Shown here: positions 47,715 to 56,532 of the stretch, in pieces
How positions within the stretch are numbered: the stretch's first letter is position 1
How the letters are laid out: the number at the start of each line of letters is the position of its first letter
DNA from: an uncultured Ectothiorhodospiraceae bacterium
Lineage (GTDB): Bacteria > Pseudomonadota > Gammaproteobacteria > XJ16 > Halofilaceae
Assembly (NCBI GenBank): GCA_913055615.1
Contig: CAJXKK010000001.1
Location: forward strand, 1-64,000
Reading direction: 5' to 3'
Length of the DNA stretch: 64,000 nt
Program-made: the position numbers and the translations under genes
The notes under the pieces: generated by a model
Databases searched by the model: none
What the model was told of the DNA's origin: nothing
The model's input: only the letters and a program-made list of their open reading frames with translations

Positions 47715-47740
47715 GACCATGCGTACTTGTACGGATGGTC
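47715..47740. promoter_or_regulatory. 26-bp near-perfect palindrome upstream of the DinB-like gene
   Basis: GACCATGCGTAC-tt-GTACGGATGGTC: 12-base arms with a single mismatch. It lies 96 bases upstream of the DinB-like start codon in a 254-base gap without a gene (47620-47873). The core CGTACTTGTACGGA also occurs at 43724-43738. Likely a dimeric regulator site or a stable hairpin. Confidence 0.5.
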
Positions 47741-47873
47741 GAGCGCGCGCTCACCTGCGTTGCAAACATGCCTGCACGCGGAACCCGGGAAGCAGGCCGG
47801 CCTTGCCCGGCATTGCGATCCGGGCTAACCGTATCGAGGCGCCTTTGCCGGGCAATGCCGGCAATGCACACAC

Positions 47874-48326
47874 TTATCCGGCCGACTCGAAAGGCCGTGC
47901 AGCGTCACGCACCTCATCGGATAACGCCGTGCCGCGCTCCGTGTCAGGATCGACCAGTACAACCACCGATTCGGTCGTGGCGATACAGCGCTCGCCGACG
48001 AACAGACCCTGGCCGAGTGTGATTGAACTGTTGCCGATGCGCGTAACGCGCGTCCCGATATCCACGGTACCCGGATAATACGACTGTGCACGGAACTGGA
48101 TATCAAGCCGGGCGATCACCCAGAGCGGCCCATTACCGCCCGTCAGCGCGGTCGACATGACGGCATCAAGGAATTCGACACGACCGAATTCAGCATAGAT
48201 GGTGATGGCGACGTTGTTCACGTGGCCTAGCCGATCGATATCCTGGAAGCGGATTTTTTCACTCGTCCAGTGGGGGAAGCCCGAACGGTCCGTCAACTCG
48301 GGTTTATTCGACACGGGCTCACTCAT
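47874..48326 (-). CDS. Hotdog-fold acyl-CoA thioesterase (4HBT type)
   Basis: 150 residues, one 4-hydroxybenzoyl-CoA-thioesterase-like hotdog domain: IRFQDIDRLGHVNNVAITIYAE (key D-x-H-VNN), RLDIQFRAQSYYPGTVDIGTRV (in part). Asp in FQDIDRLGHVNN is the expected catalytic residue. The acyl-CoA substrate is unknown. The ATG overlaps the RidA gene stop (ATGA), so the pair is one unit. Confidence 0.9.
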   Translation of the reverse strand: MSEPVSNKPELTDRSGFPHWTSEKIRFQDIDRLGHVNNVAITIYAEFGRVEFLDAVMSTALTGGNGPLWVIARLDIQFRAQSYYPGTVDIGTRVTRIGNSSITLGQGLFVGERCIATTESVVVLVDPDTERGTALSDEVRDAARPFESAG

Positions 48327-48673
48327 GCCCGCGCCGCCACCGCGATCATCTCCACCTTGAGCTCGGGCAGCGCCAGCTTCGCCTCCCCCGCTACACGCAC
48401 GGGTGCGGCGCCTTCCGGGACCCACGCATCCCAGACTGTATTCACCTCGTCGAAGTGCGCGGCCATGCTGGCCACCCATATCGTGACCTGAAGCAGTTGT
48501 TCGCGGCTGCTCCCGCAGCCCGCGAGCAGTTCGTCCACGCGTTGCAGCGCCTGCCGGGGCTGGTTCTCGGCGGTTTCGCCGGGCTCGCCGACCTCGCCGG
48601 CGAGATAGATCGTGCCGCCGTCGATCACGGCCTGGCTCATGCGGGTACCCTCGTCGAGGCGTTCAATGCTCAT
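48323..48673 (-). CDS. RidA (YjgF/YER057c/UK114) family protein
   Basis: 116 residues, trimeric chorismate-mutase-like fold: MSQAVIDGGTIYLAGEVGE, QPRQALQRVDELLAGCGSSREQLLQVTIWV (in part), WVPEGAAPVRVAGEAKLALPELKVEMIAVA (in part). The Arg in APVR, which binds imine substrates in RidA, is present, so 2-aminoacrylate deaminase-type activity is possible, though many subfamilies exist. First gene of a RidA-thioesterase pair. Confidence 0.9.
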   Translation of the reverse strand: MSIERLDEGTRMSQAVIDGGTIYLAGEVGEPGETAENQPRQALQRVDELLAGCGSSREQLLQVTIWVASMAAHFDEVNTVWDAWVPEGAAPVRVAGEAKLALPELKVEMIAVAARA

Positions 48674-48775
48674 GGTTATTCTCGGCTCCTGGGTTTGCGC
48701 ACGCGCCCCGACAGACATTCATCCGCTTCGTTCCGCAATGGGGTGCCGAAAACGCCGCGACCGTCCGCCATGGCA

Positions 48776-49459
48776 TCAGCCGGCGCTGGCCACCGATGCG
48801 TTGCTGTCAGACTCGCGTTGACGCCTTGCGAAGGTCGCGCTCTGGGTGGGATGGCCGAGCTCGGGGTGCCAGTCGCCAATGCCATCGAACGTTACCCGGT
48901 AACCGTTGCGGCGGGCCACACCGGTCGCCCAGCGACGGAACCGGCAACGATCCCATTCAAACTCGTGGCTCGGTTCGCGATGCTGTCCGGGCCAGAGATT
49001 GAACAGCGGATTGTATTCCCGATTGGGTGTGGTCACGCACACGAGGCGAGGCCGCATCCCGCCGAATACCGCCGATTCCAGCCGCGAGAGGCGCTCAGGC
49101 TTGATATGCTCGATCGTCTCGACCATCGCCGCGGCATCAAAGTCCGCCAGTGCATCGTGGTTTTCGAGATACGAACCGCGCACGAACCGCAACCGCGCCT
49201 GCGGCCCTCGCTGCCACGCGGTCAACGCGTCCCGGGCCTCGATCAGCGATTCGCCCGAGACTTCGAGTCCGATGATCTGCTCGAACTGCGGTTCGTGCAC
49301 CAACCGCGCCAACAGCGCCCCGGAACCGCAGCCCAGATCGAGTACGCGGCGGGCGCCGGCCTGCTTCATGCACTGGAACACGTGATCCAGACGGGCCTGG
49401 TGTAACGAAACCGTATCCGGGTCATCTGCACTCGATGCGAATAGCGATCGACCGATCAT
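48776..49459 (-). CDS. Stand-alone Hen1-type RNA 3'-terminal 2'-O-methyltransferase domain
   Basis: 227 residues. SAM motif VLDLGCGSGALLARL (39-53), and the Hen1 metal set E114, E117, H118 (MVETIEHI) and H165 (SHEFEWDR). Hen1-specific VFGGMRP, VTTPNREYNPLF and GHPTQSATFAR are also present. Bacterial Hen1 normally has an N-terminal domain and a Pnkp partner for RNA repair; neither is present here. Eukaryotic Hen1 methylates the 3' end of small RNAs. The start is uncertain: the reading frame continues upstream into a MITE, and ATG at 49459 is the first good conserved position. Confidence 0.82.
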   Translation of the reverse strand: MIGRSLFASSADDPDTVSLHQARLDHVFQCMKQAGARRVLDLGCGSGALLARLVHEPQFEQIIGLEVSGESLIEARDALTAWQRGPQARLRFVRGSYLENHDALADFDAAAMVETIEHIKPERLSRLESAVFGGMRPRLVCVTTPNREYNPLFNLWPGQHREPSHEFEWDRCRFRRWATGVARRNGYRVTFDGIGDWHPELGHPTQSATFARRQRESDSNASVASAG

Positions 49460-49557
49460 GCGCCGTGCACACTCCGGCCTGTCGCGTGTTTGAAGCACAG
49501 TGCGCCTGTACCGGTACTGTTGGCCATATCGATCCCGCACGTGGAAAGCCCCGCAGT

Positions 49558-49724
49558 CTAGCAGTCTGTCGGACTTAGGCTCATCTACTGCGGCAAGTGG
49601 GAATCGGTCCATATTCCCGATCCTCCTCGTCAAATAGTCACCACTATTCTCCTCGGATGATCGAAAATCTGGCCTCGATTCCCACTCGCCTCGCTACGAT
49701 GCCCTAAGTCCGACAGACTGCTAG
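49558..49724. mobile_element. 167-bp MITE-like element with 22-bp terminal inverted repeats
   Basis: CTAGCAGTCTGTCGGACTTA (first 20 of 22 bases, 49558-49579) is matched by its exact reverse complement at 49703-49724. The outer CTAG may be a 4-bp target duplication. Inside, AGTGGGAATCG (49596-49606) pairs with CGATTCCCACT (49676-49686) and AATAGTcaccACTATT (49633-49648) forms the tip, so the whole element folds into a long hairpin. No transposase is encoded. It lies between the RND pump gene and the Hen1-like gene and supplies the upstream region of the latter. Confidence 0.85.
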
Positions 49725-49742
49725 CGCGGTAATCGACCGAGT

Positions 49743-52700
49743 TCACTCCGGGCCGAGGTCGCCCCTCGCTTGCGTGGAGCTCCCTCGACTCCGCGCGAAT
49801 CGCTCCAGCAGCACCAGCATCGCCGGGGTGAATAACAGGGTGATCGGTGTCGCGAACAGGAGCCCACCGGCGACACCCGTGGCGAGCTGGATCCAGTAAT
49901 CGGTGGACGGTGCGCCGATGTGGAAATCGCGTTCCACGAAGTCCACGGTCCAGCCGAGGACCATCGGCATCAACCCCAGAATCGTCGTGACGGCGGTCAA
50001 TACCACCGGCCGGAACCGCAGGGCCGCCGTGCGCAGCGCCGCATCCGCTGACGCCAGTCCGGCGCCGCGTTTTTCGTTGTAGGTATCGATCAGCACGATA
50101 TTGTTGTTGACCACGATCCCCGCGAGCGCGAGCACCCCGATCCCGCTCATGACGATGCTGAACGGCTCACCCCGCACCAGCAGCGCGAGCAGAACGCCCG
50201 CCGTCGAGAACAGGATGGCGGACAGGACCAGCAGGGCCTGCCCGAATTGATTGAACTGGGTCACCATCAACGCGAGCATCAGCAGCAGCGCCAGACCGAA
50301 TGCGAGCACGAGGAAATCACGCGCCTCGGCCTGATCCTCCGTCTCACCGCGAAAGCGTACGCTCACCTCTTCGGACAGGTCCGACGATGCCAACTCCTGC
50401 TGCAGCCTGCTCACTCGCTCATCCACGAGCAGGCCTGACGCGACATCCGCAATGATGGTGTGCGCACGTTGTCCGTCACGGCGTTTGATCAGGCCCGAAG
50501 TCGGCACGGGCACGAGCTCGGCGAAATTGGCCAGCGGCACAAGGCCGTCGGCCGTCGGCAGATCCAGGTTGGCAAGCTGCTGCAGATGGCGTTTATCGGC
50601 CGGCAGCCGCATGCGGATATCGACCTCTTCGTCCGTGCCCTCCGGGCGATACGTGCCGAGCAACAGACCATCAGTCAAAAGCTGAACGCCCTGTCCGAGC
50701 TGTGGTACGTCGATACCAAATCGGGCCGCCTGCTCCCGATCGAACTGGACCTCCAGGTCAATCCCCGGCAGCGGCAGATCATCCTCCACATCGACGAACC
50801 CGCCGACACGCTCCATCGCCGCGCGCATATCACGCACGGTCGCAGTGATCTGCCCGGGATCCTCTCCCCGAACCTCGAGCTGGATCGGCCGCGCGGAGGT
50901 CGGACCGCGCTGTTGGGCCCGCACCTGAATGCGCAGGCCGGGGACGTCGCCCGTGCGCTCCCGGATCCGTTCGATCACCACTGACGCCGGATCGCGGGCG
51001 CGCCATGGCGTCAGCTCAAGCTGGATAACGCCAATGACATCCTCTGCGTAGTCGCCCTCGAGTCGCCCCAATTGGGTCCCGATCGTGCGCGCATAAATCG
51101 CACCGATCTCGGGGATGTTCTGGACCCGGGACTCGACCCGCTGCACCAGCGCATCGGCCTCCCAGACGGACAGATCCCCGCGTGCCTGGACCTGAATCTG
51201 GACAAAGTCCGGTTCGATATCGGGGAAGAACTCCAAGCCCCGGCCATGGACGCCGTACGCGAGATACGACAGCGCGAGCAGGGCCAGCACACCGGCCAGC
51301 GTCCACCAGGGCTGCAGGACCAGCGGGCGCAGTGCACGGATGTACCCCGCGGTGATACCACCAAGCCGGTCAAAATCACCCTGTTCGGCCGCTTCCGCCC
51401 GCTGGACCTGTCCCGCATTGACCGCTCGGCGCGAGCCGAAGACGGCACCCAGCGTCGGTACGAAAATCAACGCCATGGCCAGGGACGCGGTCAAAGTGAC
51501 GATCACGGTGACCGGCAGATAGACGATGAACTCGCCGACCATGCCGGGCCAGAAGATCATCGGCGCGAACACCGCGATCGTTGTCGCCACGCCGGCGGTG
51601 ATCGGCCAGAGCATGCGCTGGGCCGCGCTGCGGAATGCCTCCACTTTCTCCATGCCCCGTGCCAGATAGCGGTCAGCCAGCTCACCGACCACAACCGCCC
51701 CGTCGACCAGCATGCCAACCACAAGGATCAACGCGAACAGCACCACAATATTGAGCGTGAAACCCGCCAGCCACAGGACCAGGATCCCGGTGAGAAAGGC
51801 GCCGGGAATCGCGATGCCGACCAGCAGCGCCAGGCGCAGCCCCATGGCACCGAGGATCACCAGCGCCACGATGATCACGGCGGTGATCACGTTGTTCTCG
51901 AGATCCCCAAGCAGATCCTCGACATCCTTCGCGCCATCCTGGAGGTACGTTACTTCCAGCGATTCGGGCAGATTCGCGATTTCACGATCAATGGTCGCGC
52001 GGGCTCGCGCGACGACATCCAGAATATTGGCCCCCGTCGCCTTGCTGATTTCCAGTGAGACGGAAGGCTGGCCGTTGATACGCGTAAATCCCTCGGGGTC
52101 ATGGTAGGTCGAGCGGACCTCGGCGACATCGCCAACGGTGACGACCGTATCGCCCTCTACACGGATCGCCGTGTCGCGAACGTCCTGTGGGTCATCGATC
52201 ATGCCGGGGACCCGCAAAGGAATCCGCCCCGCACCCGTATCGACCGCGCCGGCCGCGATCAGCCGGTTGTTGCGCTGGATAGCGCCAGTGATCTCCTGGT
52301 AGGACAGCGCATAGCTTTCGAGCACCAGAGGATCGGCGAGCACCTCCATCATCTCCTCGCGGTCGCCGCCGATATCGACCTCGAGCACGCCGGGCAGCGC
52401 CTCGATCTCGTCACGCAGATCACGCGCGACGCGCACGAGCGTGCGCTCATTCATCGGACCGGACAGATTGACCGTCAGCACCGGGAACAGCGACAGATCG
52501 ACTTCCCGGACGTCGGGCTCATGCGCGTCCTCGGGCAGTTCCGGTTGGACGCTGTCCACCTCCTCGCGTACGTCCGCCAGCGCCTGGCGATTATCCGCGC
52601 CGGCCTCGAAATCGAGCCGCACCAGCGCGAACCCCTCTCCGGCCCAGGACTGCAACTCGTCCACGCCCCGAATGCTCTGGAGCTCGCGCTCCAGTGGCCG

Positions 52701-52895
52701 CAGCATCAGGCGCTCGGCGTCGTCCGCACTCACGCCCGGATACGGCACGGTCACGAAGAAAATCGGGATATCGACTTCCGGGTTGGCTTCCTTGGCGATC
52801 GTGACGTACGCGCCCGTCCCCGTGAGCAGCAGGATCAACAGCGCGAGCAGTACCGTACGCGCATGCGCGACGGACCAGGTGACCAGCCCTTTCAT
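49743..52895 (-). CDS. RND-family efflux transporter, inner-membrane permease
   Basis: 1050 residues, AcrB/AcrD/AcrF superfamily architecture with 12 helices and two large periplasmic loops. Seen: N-terminal helix, EANPEVDIPIFFVTVPYPGVS, proton-relay helix 4 with VVGMLVDGAVVVGELADRYL, and VLALAGIVVNNNIVLIDTYNE in the second half. Substrate unknown. It is a two-gene system with the adaptor upstream and no outer-membrane channel in the window; TolC-type partners are often encoded elsewhere. ATGA overlap with the adaptor gene. Confidence 0.93.
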   Translation of the reverse strand: MKGLVTWSVAHARTVLLALLILLLTGTGAYVTIAKEANPEVDIPIFFVTVPYPGVSADDAERLMLRPLERELQSIRGVDELQSWAGEGFALVRLDFEAGADNRQALADVREEVDSVQPELPEDAHEPDVREVDLSLFPVLTVNLSGPMNERTLVRVARDLRDEIEALPGVLEVDIGGDREEMMEVLADPLVLESYALSYQEITGAIQRNNRLIAAGAVDTGAGRIPLRVPGMIDDPQDVRDTAIRVEGDTVVTVGDVAEVRSTYHDPEGFTRINGQPSVSLEISKATGANILDVVARARATIDREIANLPESLEVTYLQDGAKDVEDLLGDLENNVITAVIIVALVILGAMGLRLALLVGIAIPGAFLTGILVLWLAGFTLNIVVLFALILVVGMLVDGAVVVGELADRYLARGMEKVEAFRSAAQRMLWPITAGVATTIAVFAPMIFWPGMVGEFIVYLPVTVIVTLTASLAMALIFVPTLGAVFGSRRAVNAGQVQRAEAAEQGDFDRLGGITAGYIRALRPLVLQPWWTLAGVLALLALSYLAYGVHGRGLEFFPDIEPDFVQIQVQARGDLSVWEADALVQRVESRVQNIPEIGAIYARTIGTQLGRLEGDYAEDVIGVIQLELTPWRARDPASVVIERIRERTGDVPGLRIQVRAQQRGPTSARPIQLEVRGEDPGQITATVRDMRAAMERVGGFVDVEDDLPLPGIDLEVQFDREQAARFGIDVPQLGQGVQLLTDGLLLGTYRPEGTDEEVDIRMRLPADKRHLQQLANLDLPTADGLVPLANFAELVPVPTSGLIKRRDGQRAHTIIADVASGLLVDERVSRLQQELASSDLSEEVSVRFRGETEDQAEARDFLVLAFGLALLLMLALMVTQFNQFGQALLVLSAILFSTAGVLLALLVRGEPFSIVMSGIGVLALAGIVVNNNIVLIDTYNEKRGAGLASADAALRTAALRFRPVVLTAVTTILGLMPMVLGWTVDFVERDFHIGAPSTDYWIQLATGVAGGLLFATPITLLFTPAMLVLLERFARSRGSSTQARGDLGPE

Positions 52896-54007
52896 GAATC
52901 ACCGGGTGCGTCGGAATGGGTGGGCAACGCCTCACCTTCGGCGGTGCGGGCGCGAACCTCCTCGCCGGCAGAAACGAAGTCCTGGCCCACCGTGATCAAA
53001 CGGATTCGCTCCGGCAGCCCGGTCACCCAGACACCATCCGGAGCGGTCCGGATGACCTCGATCGGGTGAAAGACGACCCGGTTATCATCATCGACGATTT
53101 TGGTGCCCACCCGGCCGGCGTCATCCAGGCTGATGACGGCCGCCGAGACCTTGTGGGCCTCGACCTCCCGGGTGGGGATCTCGATCTCGGCACTGATCCC
53201 CGAGGGCAAGGCGCCCTCGGCGTTAGGGACCTCAACCTCGACCCGGAAGGTCCGCGTGCCGGGCCGTGCCACACGGGATACGAACGTCACCCGACCCTCG
53301 GCCCGACGGCCATCCAGGAAGCGCAGGCGCGCCGGTTGACCCGACTCGATCCGCTCTATCTGGTGCTGTGGAACCTGCGCGACACCCAGCAGGGGATCGT
53401 TGTCGACCACCTCGGCGACGGGATCACCCACGGACACGAAGTCTCCCTGCTCCGCGATCCGCCGGTTCAACCTACCCTCGATCGGCGACCGGATGCGGGT
53501 ATTCTTGATATCCAGTTCGATCGCCTCCAGGCGAGCATGGGCAGCGGCGACTTCCGCCTCGCGGGCATCCAGCTGGATCGGCGGGGCGGCACCGTCTGCG
53601 ACCAGGCGCGCGGTCGCATCGCGCTCACTCTGGCGGTCCCGCAACCGCGCGATCGCTTCCTGGCGCTTTGCCTCGCGGTCATCCATGCGCAGACGCGCCA
53701 GGCGCTCGCCAGCGTCGAGATCCGCGCCGAGGGCCACATCCCACCCGGCGATCTGACCAGCGGTCTCGGCACGCACCTGGATGCGCTGGTGGGGCTCCAC
53801 ATCGCCCTGCAAAGCGACGATGCGCTCGACGCGCTGTGCACGCCGTTCCTCGACCGCGACCGTCATCGGCTCGGTGCCCCCCGATTCGGATACCTCGGGT
53901 GGCTCGCGCATGATGACACCAGAGGCGATCCAGGCAACCGCAACCAGGGCCAGCAGTATCACGCCGATCAGGCGCGGGCGGCGGCGAACAATGGAAGCGA
54001 TAGACAA
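52892..54007 (-). CDS. RND efflux periplasmic adaptor (membrane fusion protein)
   Basis: 371 residues. One N-terminal membrane anchor (RLIGVILLALVAVAWIASGV), a biotinyl-lipoyl-like hairpin split by a short alpha coiled coil (QEAIARLRDRQSERDATARL), then beta-barrel domains (TRIRSPIEGRLNRRIAEQGD, VPNAEGALPSGISAEI). AcrA/HlyD-type adaptor linking the permease to an outer-membrane channel. Not a lipoprotein (no lipobox). Confidence 0.92.
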   Translation of the reverse strand: MSIASIVRRRPRLIGVILLALVAVAWIASGVIMREPPEVSESGGTEPMTVAVEERRAQRVERIVALQGDVEPHQRIQVRAETAGQIAGWDVALGADLDAGERLARLRMDDREAKRQEAIARLRDRQSERDATARLVADGAAPPIQLDAREAEVAAAHARLEAIELDIKNTRIRSPIEGRLNRRIAEQGDFVSVGDPVAEVVDNDPLLGVAQVPQHQIERIESGQPARLRFLDGRRAEGRVTFVSRVARPGTRTFRVEVEVPNAEGALPSGISAEIEIPTREVEAHKVSAAVISLDDAGRVGTKIVDDDNRVVFHPIEVIRTAPDGVWVTGLPERIRLITVGQDFVSAGEEVRARTAEGEALPTHSDAPGDS

Positions 54008-54107
54008 GCGGGCGTCTCCCTGCGCATGCGGGGCAAGATTTCGGCCTCGAACAGGCCACGGACGATTTTACGCCAGCAACGCGCCGCTGGCATTCCGGAT
54101 AATCGGC

Positions 54108-55007
54108 TCAGGGCGTCTCGCGACTCGGCTCGACCGGCCCCGAACGCCGCCGTACCCGGCCCTCGCGCCAGATCGTGTAGAGCCCGGCACCCACGATCAG
54201 GGCGGCGCCGGCGAGCATCAGCGCGTCCGGGCGTTCATCGAACGCCAGTGCGCCGAGAATCATCGCGAAGACAAGCCGCGTATAGCGAAACGGCACGACC
54301 ACGGCGACATCGCCCGTGCGCGTTGCCGCGACAATCGCGTAGTACCCCAGTCCACCGACGACGAAGGCTGCCCCCAGCCGGGTCAGATCGACCGTAGCGG
54401 GCATAACCGGCGGCGTCGCCAGGAACAACATCATGAGCAGTCCCGTAGGTACCACGACCGCGAACCCCCATACGGAGAGCTGGGCGCTGGTCACCGCGGG
54501 CGGGACATGGCGTACCGCGAGATCACGCAAAGCCAGCCCCGCCACGGCGATCACCGCGAGCAGGGATTCCGGCGCGAAGCCCTCAAGCCCCGGGCGGATA
54601 ATCAGCAGCACCCCTACAAAGCCGACCCCGATCGCCGTCCAACGCCGCCAGCCGACGGGTTCATGCAGGAACAGCGCTGCCCCGAGCGTAACCGCAAGCG
54701 GGGTCGCCTGGAGAATCGCGGAGGCGCTTGAGAGCGTCGTCAGCACGATTGCCGAGACGAATGCGGACGTCGCGATGATCTCGCCCAGACTACGCAGCAG
54801 GATCGGCCAGGACAGCAACGCCCGCGACCAGACCCGATTCCCCCGGATTACGCTGAATGCAGTGAAACTGATCGTCCCGCCGAGACCGATCATCGCGATC
54901 ACCTGCCCCATAGGCAGGGCGCCGGCCATCTGCTTGATGAGCATGTCCTCGAGCGCGAAGCCGGCCATCGAAGCCACCATCAGGAGACTGCCGCGTATGT
55001 TCTCCAT
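54108..55007 (-). CDS. EamA/DMT-superfamily exporter
   Basis: 299 residues, ten predicted helices in two EamA repeats. Typical features are SASAILQATPLAVTLGAALFLHEPVGWRRW (in part) and VPFRYTRLVFAMILGALAFDERPDALMLAGAALI (in part). Substrate (amino acid, metabolite) unknown. GAGGGG precedes the ATG. Single gene after the betaine-binding-protein terminator. Confidence 0.9.
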   Translation of the reverse strand: MENIRGSLLMVASMAGFALEDMLIKQMAGALPMGQVIAMIGLGGTISFTAFSVIRGNRVWSRALLSWPILLRSLGEIIATSAFVSAIVLTTLSSASAILQATPLAVTLGAALFLHEPVGWRRWTAIGVGFVGVLLIIRPGLEGFAPESLLAVIAVAGLALRDLAVRHVPPAVTSAQLSVWGFAVVVPTGLLMMLFLATPPVMPATVDLTRLGAAFVVGGLGYYAIVAATRTGDVAVVVPFRYTRLVFAMILGALAFDERPDALMLAGAALIVGAGLYTIWREGRVRRRSGPVEPSRETP

Positions 55008-55080
55008 CGATTCCCCTCTCGACGGGCCGGCGGCCTGCCCGGGCCGGGCCGGACCGGGCCGCGCACTCCACCACCCACAC

Positions 55081-55119
55081 AAATAAAAGGCCCCACCCCC
55101 GTGAAACGGCGGTGGGGCC
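55081..55119 (-). terminator. Rho-independent terminator of the betaine-binding-protein gene
   Basis: On the minus strand GGCCCCACC (55119-55111) pairs with GGTGGGGCC (55097-55089), followed by TTTTATTT. It begins 24 bases after the stop codon. Confidence 0.92.
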
Positions 55120-55143
55120 GATACGCTCGCCTCGCGAACGGGG

Positions 55144-56103
55144 TTACAGTTCGTACTCGGCCTTCACTGCTTCGAATGCCGGATCGCCATCGACGGTCGT
55201 CACACCATCAAGCCATTCGCGGACACGTTCCGGATTGGCGGCGATCCAATCACGTGCGACTTCGTCTTCCGCCCGCTCCTCGTAGCTGTGCTCGTAGATC
55301 CAGCGGCTCTGCGTGTCGGGCTCGACCCGGTACTGGCTGAAGAAGCGGTTCACGTTGGGCATATCACTCTCGAGGCCGTTGCGCGTGAGCGTGTACACGG
55401 TCGATTCCGTATGCGCGATCTCACTGTCATCCGGGGCTTCCAGATAATGCAGATCGTACTTGATATTCATCCAGTGCGGCCGCCAACCGTAAAACGCGAC
55501 CCAGTCCTCGCGCCCGGTTGCGCGCCCGACCTGGGCGAGCATGGCCGTCGTACCGCTCGATACCAGTTTCCACTCGCCAAGATTGTGCCGATTCTGCTTG
55601 ATCGCTTCCTTGACGCCGGTATTCCAGGTACTGCCGGACTCGATGCCGTAAATCGTCTTCTCGAAGCGATCCGCGTACTCGTTGAGGTCCGACATCGACT
55701 CGACACCGGCATCCCGGACATAAGTCGGGACCGCAACCCCGGACAGGGCACCCTCGAGGTTCGCGGTCAGCCGCGTGATTTCGCCGTCCTGCACCAACGG
55801 ATCAATCATGGAGGATGAGATCGGATACCAGCCACCAAGGCCGACATCCAGATCGCCATTGGACAGCCCCTCGAGTGTAAGGGGCGTGTTGAGCTGTTTG
55901 GTGTCGATTTCGTATCCGGCGGCTTCCAGCAGCTGCGCCGAGACCTCACTCTTGACGGTCACGCCCGGCCACGGCTGCACACCGAAACGCACCTCTTTCG
56001 ATTCTTCGGCCTGGACCGCGCCGGTGGCGGTCATCAGGGTCAGCGCGCCGGCCGCCAGGCCGCGCACGAGGAAATTCGAGAAATCGCTCGAATGGAACGC
56101 CAT
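55144..56103 (-). CDS. Second glycine-betaine-type ABC substrate-binding protein (ProX/OpuAC)
   Basis: 319 residues. Signal peptide (GALTLMTATGAVQAEE), then an OpuAC domain: VRFGVQPWPGVTVKSEVSAQLLEAAGY (in part), VGLGGWYPISSSM, WVAFYGWRPHWMN. Aromatic residues such as W in the FYGWRPHWM loop are typical of the cation box that binds quaternary amines. No permease or ATPase is adjacent, so it either supplies an uptake system encoded elsewhere or works with the ABC operon 13 kb away. GGGAGGA precedes the ATG. Confidence 0.9.
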   Translation of the reverse strand: MAFHSSDFSNFLVRGLAAGALTLMTATGAVQAEESKEVRFGVQPWPGVTVKSEVSAQLLEAAGYEIDTKQLNTPLTLEGLSNGDLDVGLGGWYPISSSMIDPLVQDGEITRLTANLEGALSGVAVPTYVRDAGVESMSDLNEYADRFEKTIYGIESGSTWNTGVKEAIKQNRHNLGEWKLVSSGTTAMLAQVGRATGREDWVAFYGWRPHWMNIKYDLHYLEAPDDSEIAHTESTVYTLTRNGLESDMPNVNRFFSQYRVEPDTQSRWIYEHSYEERAEDEVARDWIAANPERVREWLDGVTTVDGDPAFEAVKAEYEL

Positions 56104-56356
56104 AGTGATCCTCCCATCGTTCCCGCGCGATCCGCGCTGGACACCGCAGCGGACCGGTACCGGGATGTGTTGTTGATCCGTGGCGGGAATGCCACGAGGA
56201 GGGACCATCCTGCGCGCTCGGGTGGACGAAATTTCGCCCGAACCGACCGTATCTTTGCATGATCCGCCATCGCCAGGACTGGAGAAGTCGCGCGCATCAG
56301 CGCCGCCGACAGCATTGCGCGGGTTCACTCAGCCCCTGCAAGCGGCATCGGCCCAT

Positions 56357-56532
56357 TCACTGCACCGGTAATTTCCCTCGGGTGACCCGCTCAAGGGACT
56401 CTCCCAGTCCAACCCGATCCCGGCCGCTGTGTTTGGCCTGATAGAGGGCCTGATCCGCCCGGCCAATCAGTGCATCGGCCGTATCGTTTGTCCGCATCCC
56501 CGCGAGCCCCGCGGTACCGGACCGACCAGCGA
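56357..56532 (-). pseudogene. C-terminal remnant of a GGDEF (diguanylate cyclase) gene
   Basis: In one frame the stretch reads AGLAGMRTNDTADALIGRAD and continues QALYQAKHSGRDRV, ending in a stop at 56357. ADxALYxAKxxGR is the invariant last helix of GGDEF domains. The active-site GGDEF motif and everything upstream are missing; the frame runs back into the end of the GlcG-like gene. It is a truncated leftover of a larger gene. Confidence 0.75.

Noticed and set aside
51072-52058. 328-codon plus-strand ORF opposite the RND permease
   Set aside because: Shadow of the permease coding strand; highly His/Asp/Gln-rich and without motifs.
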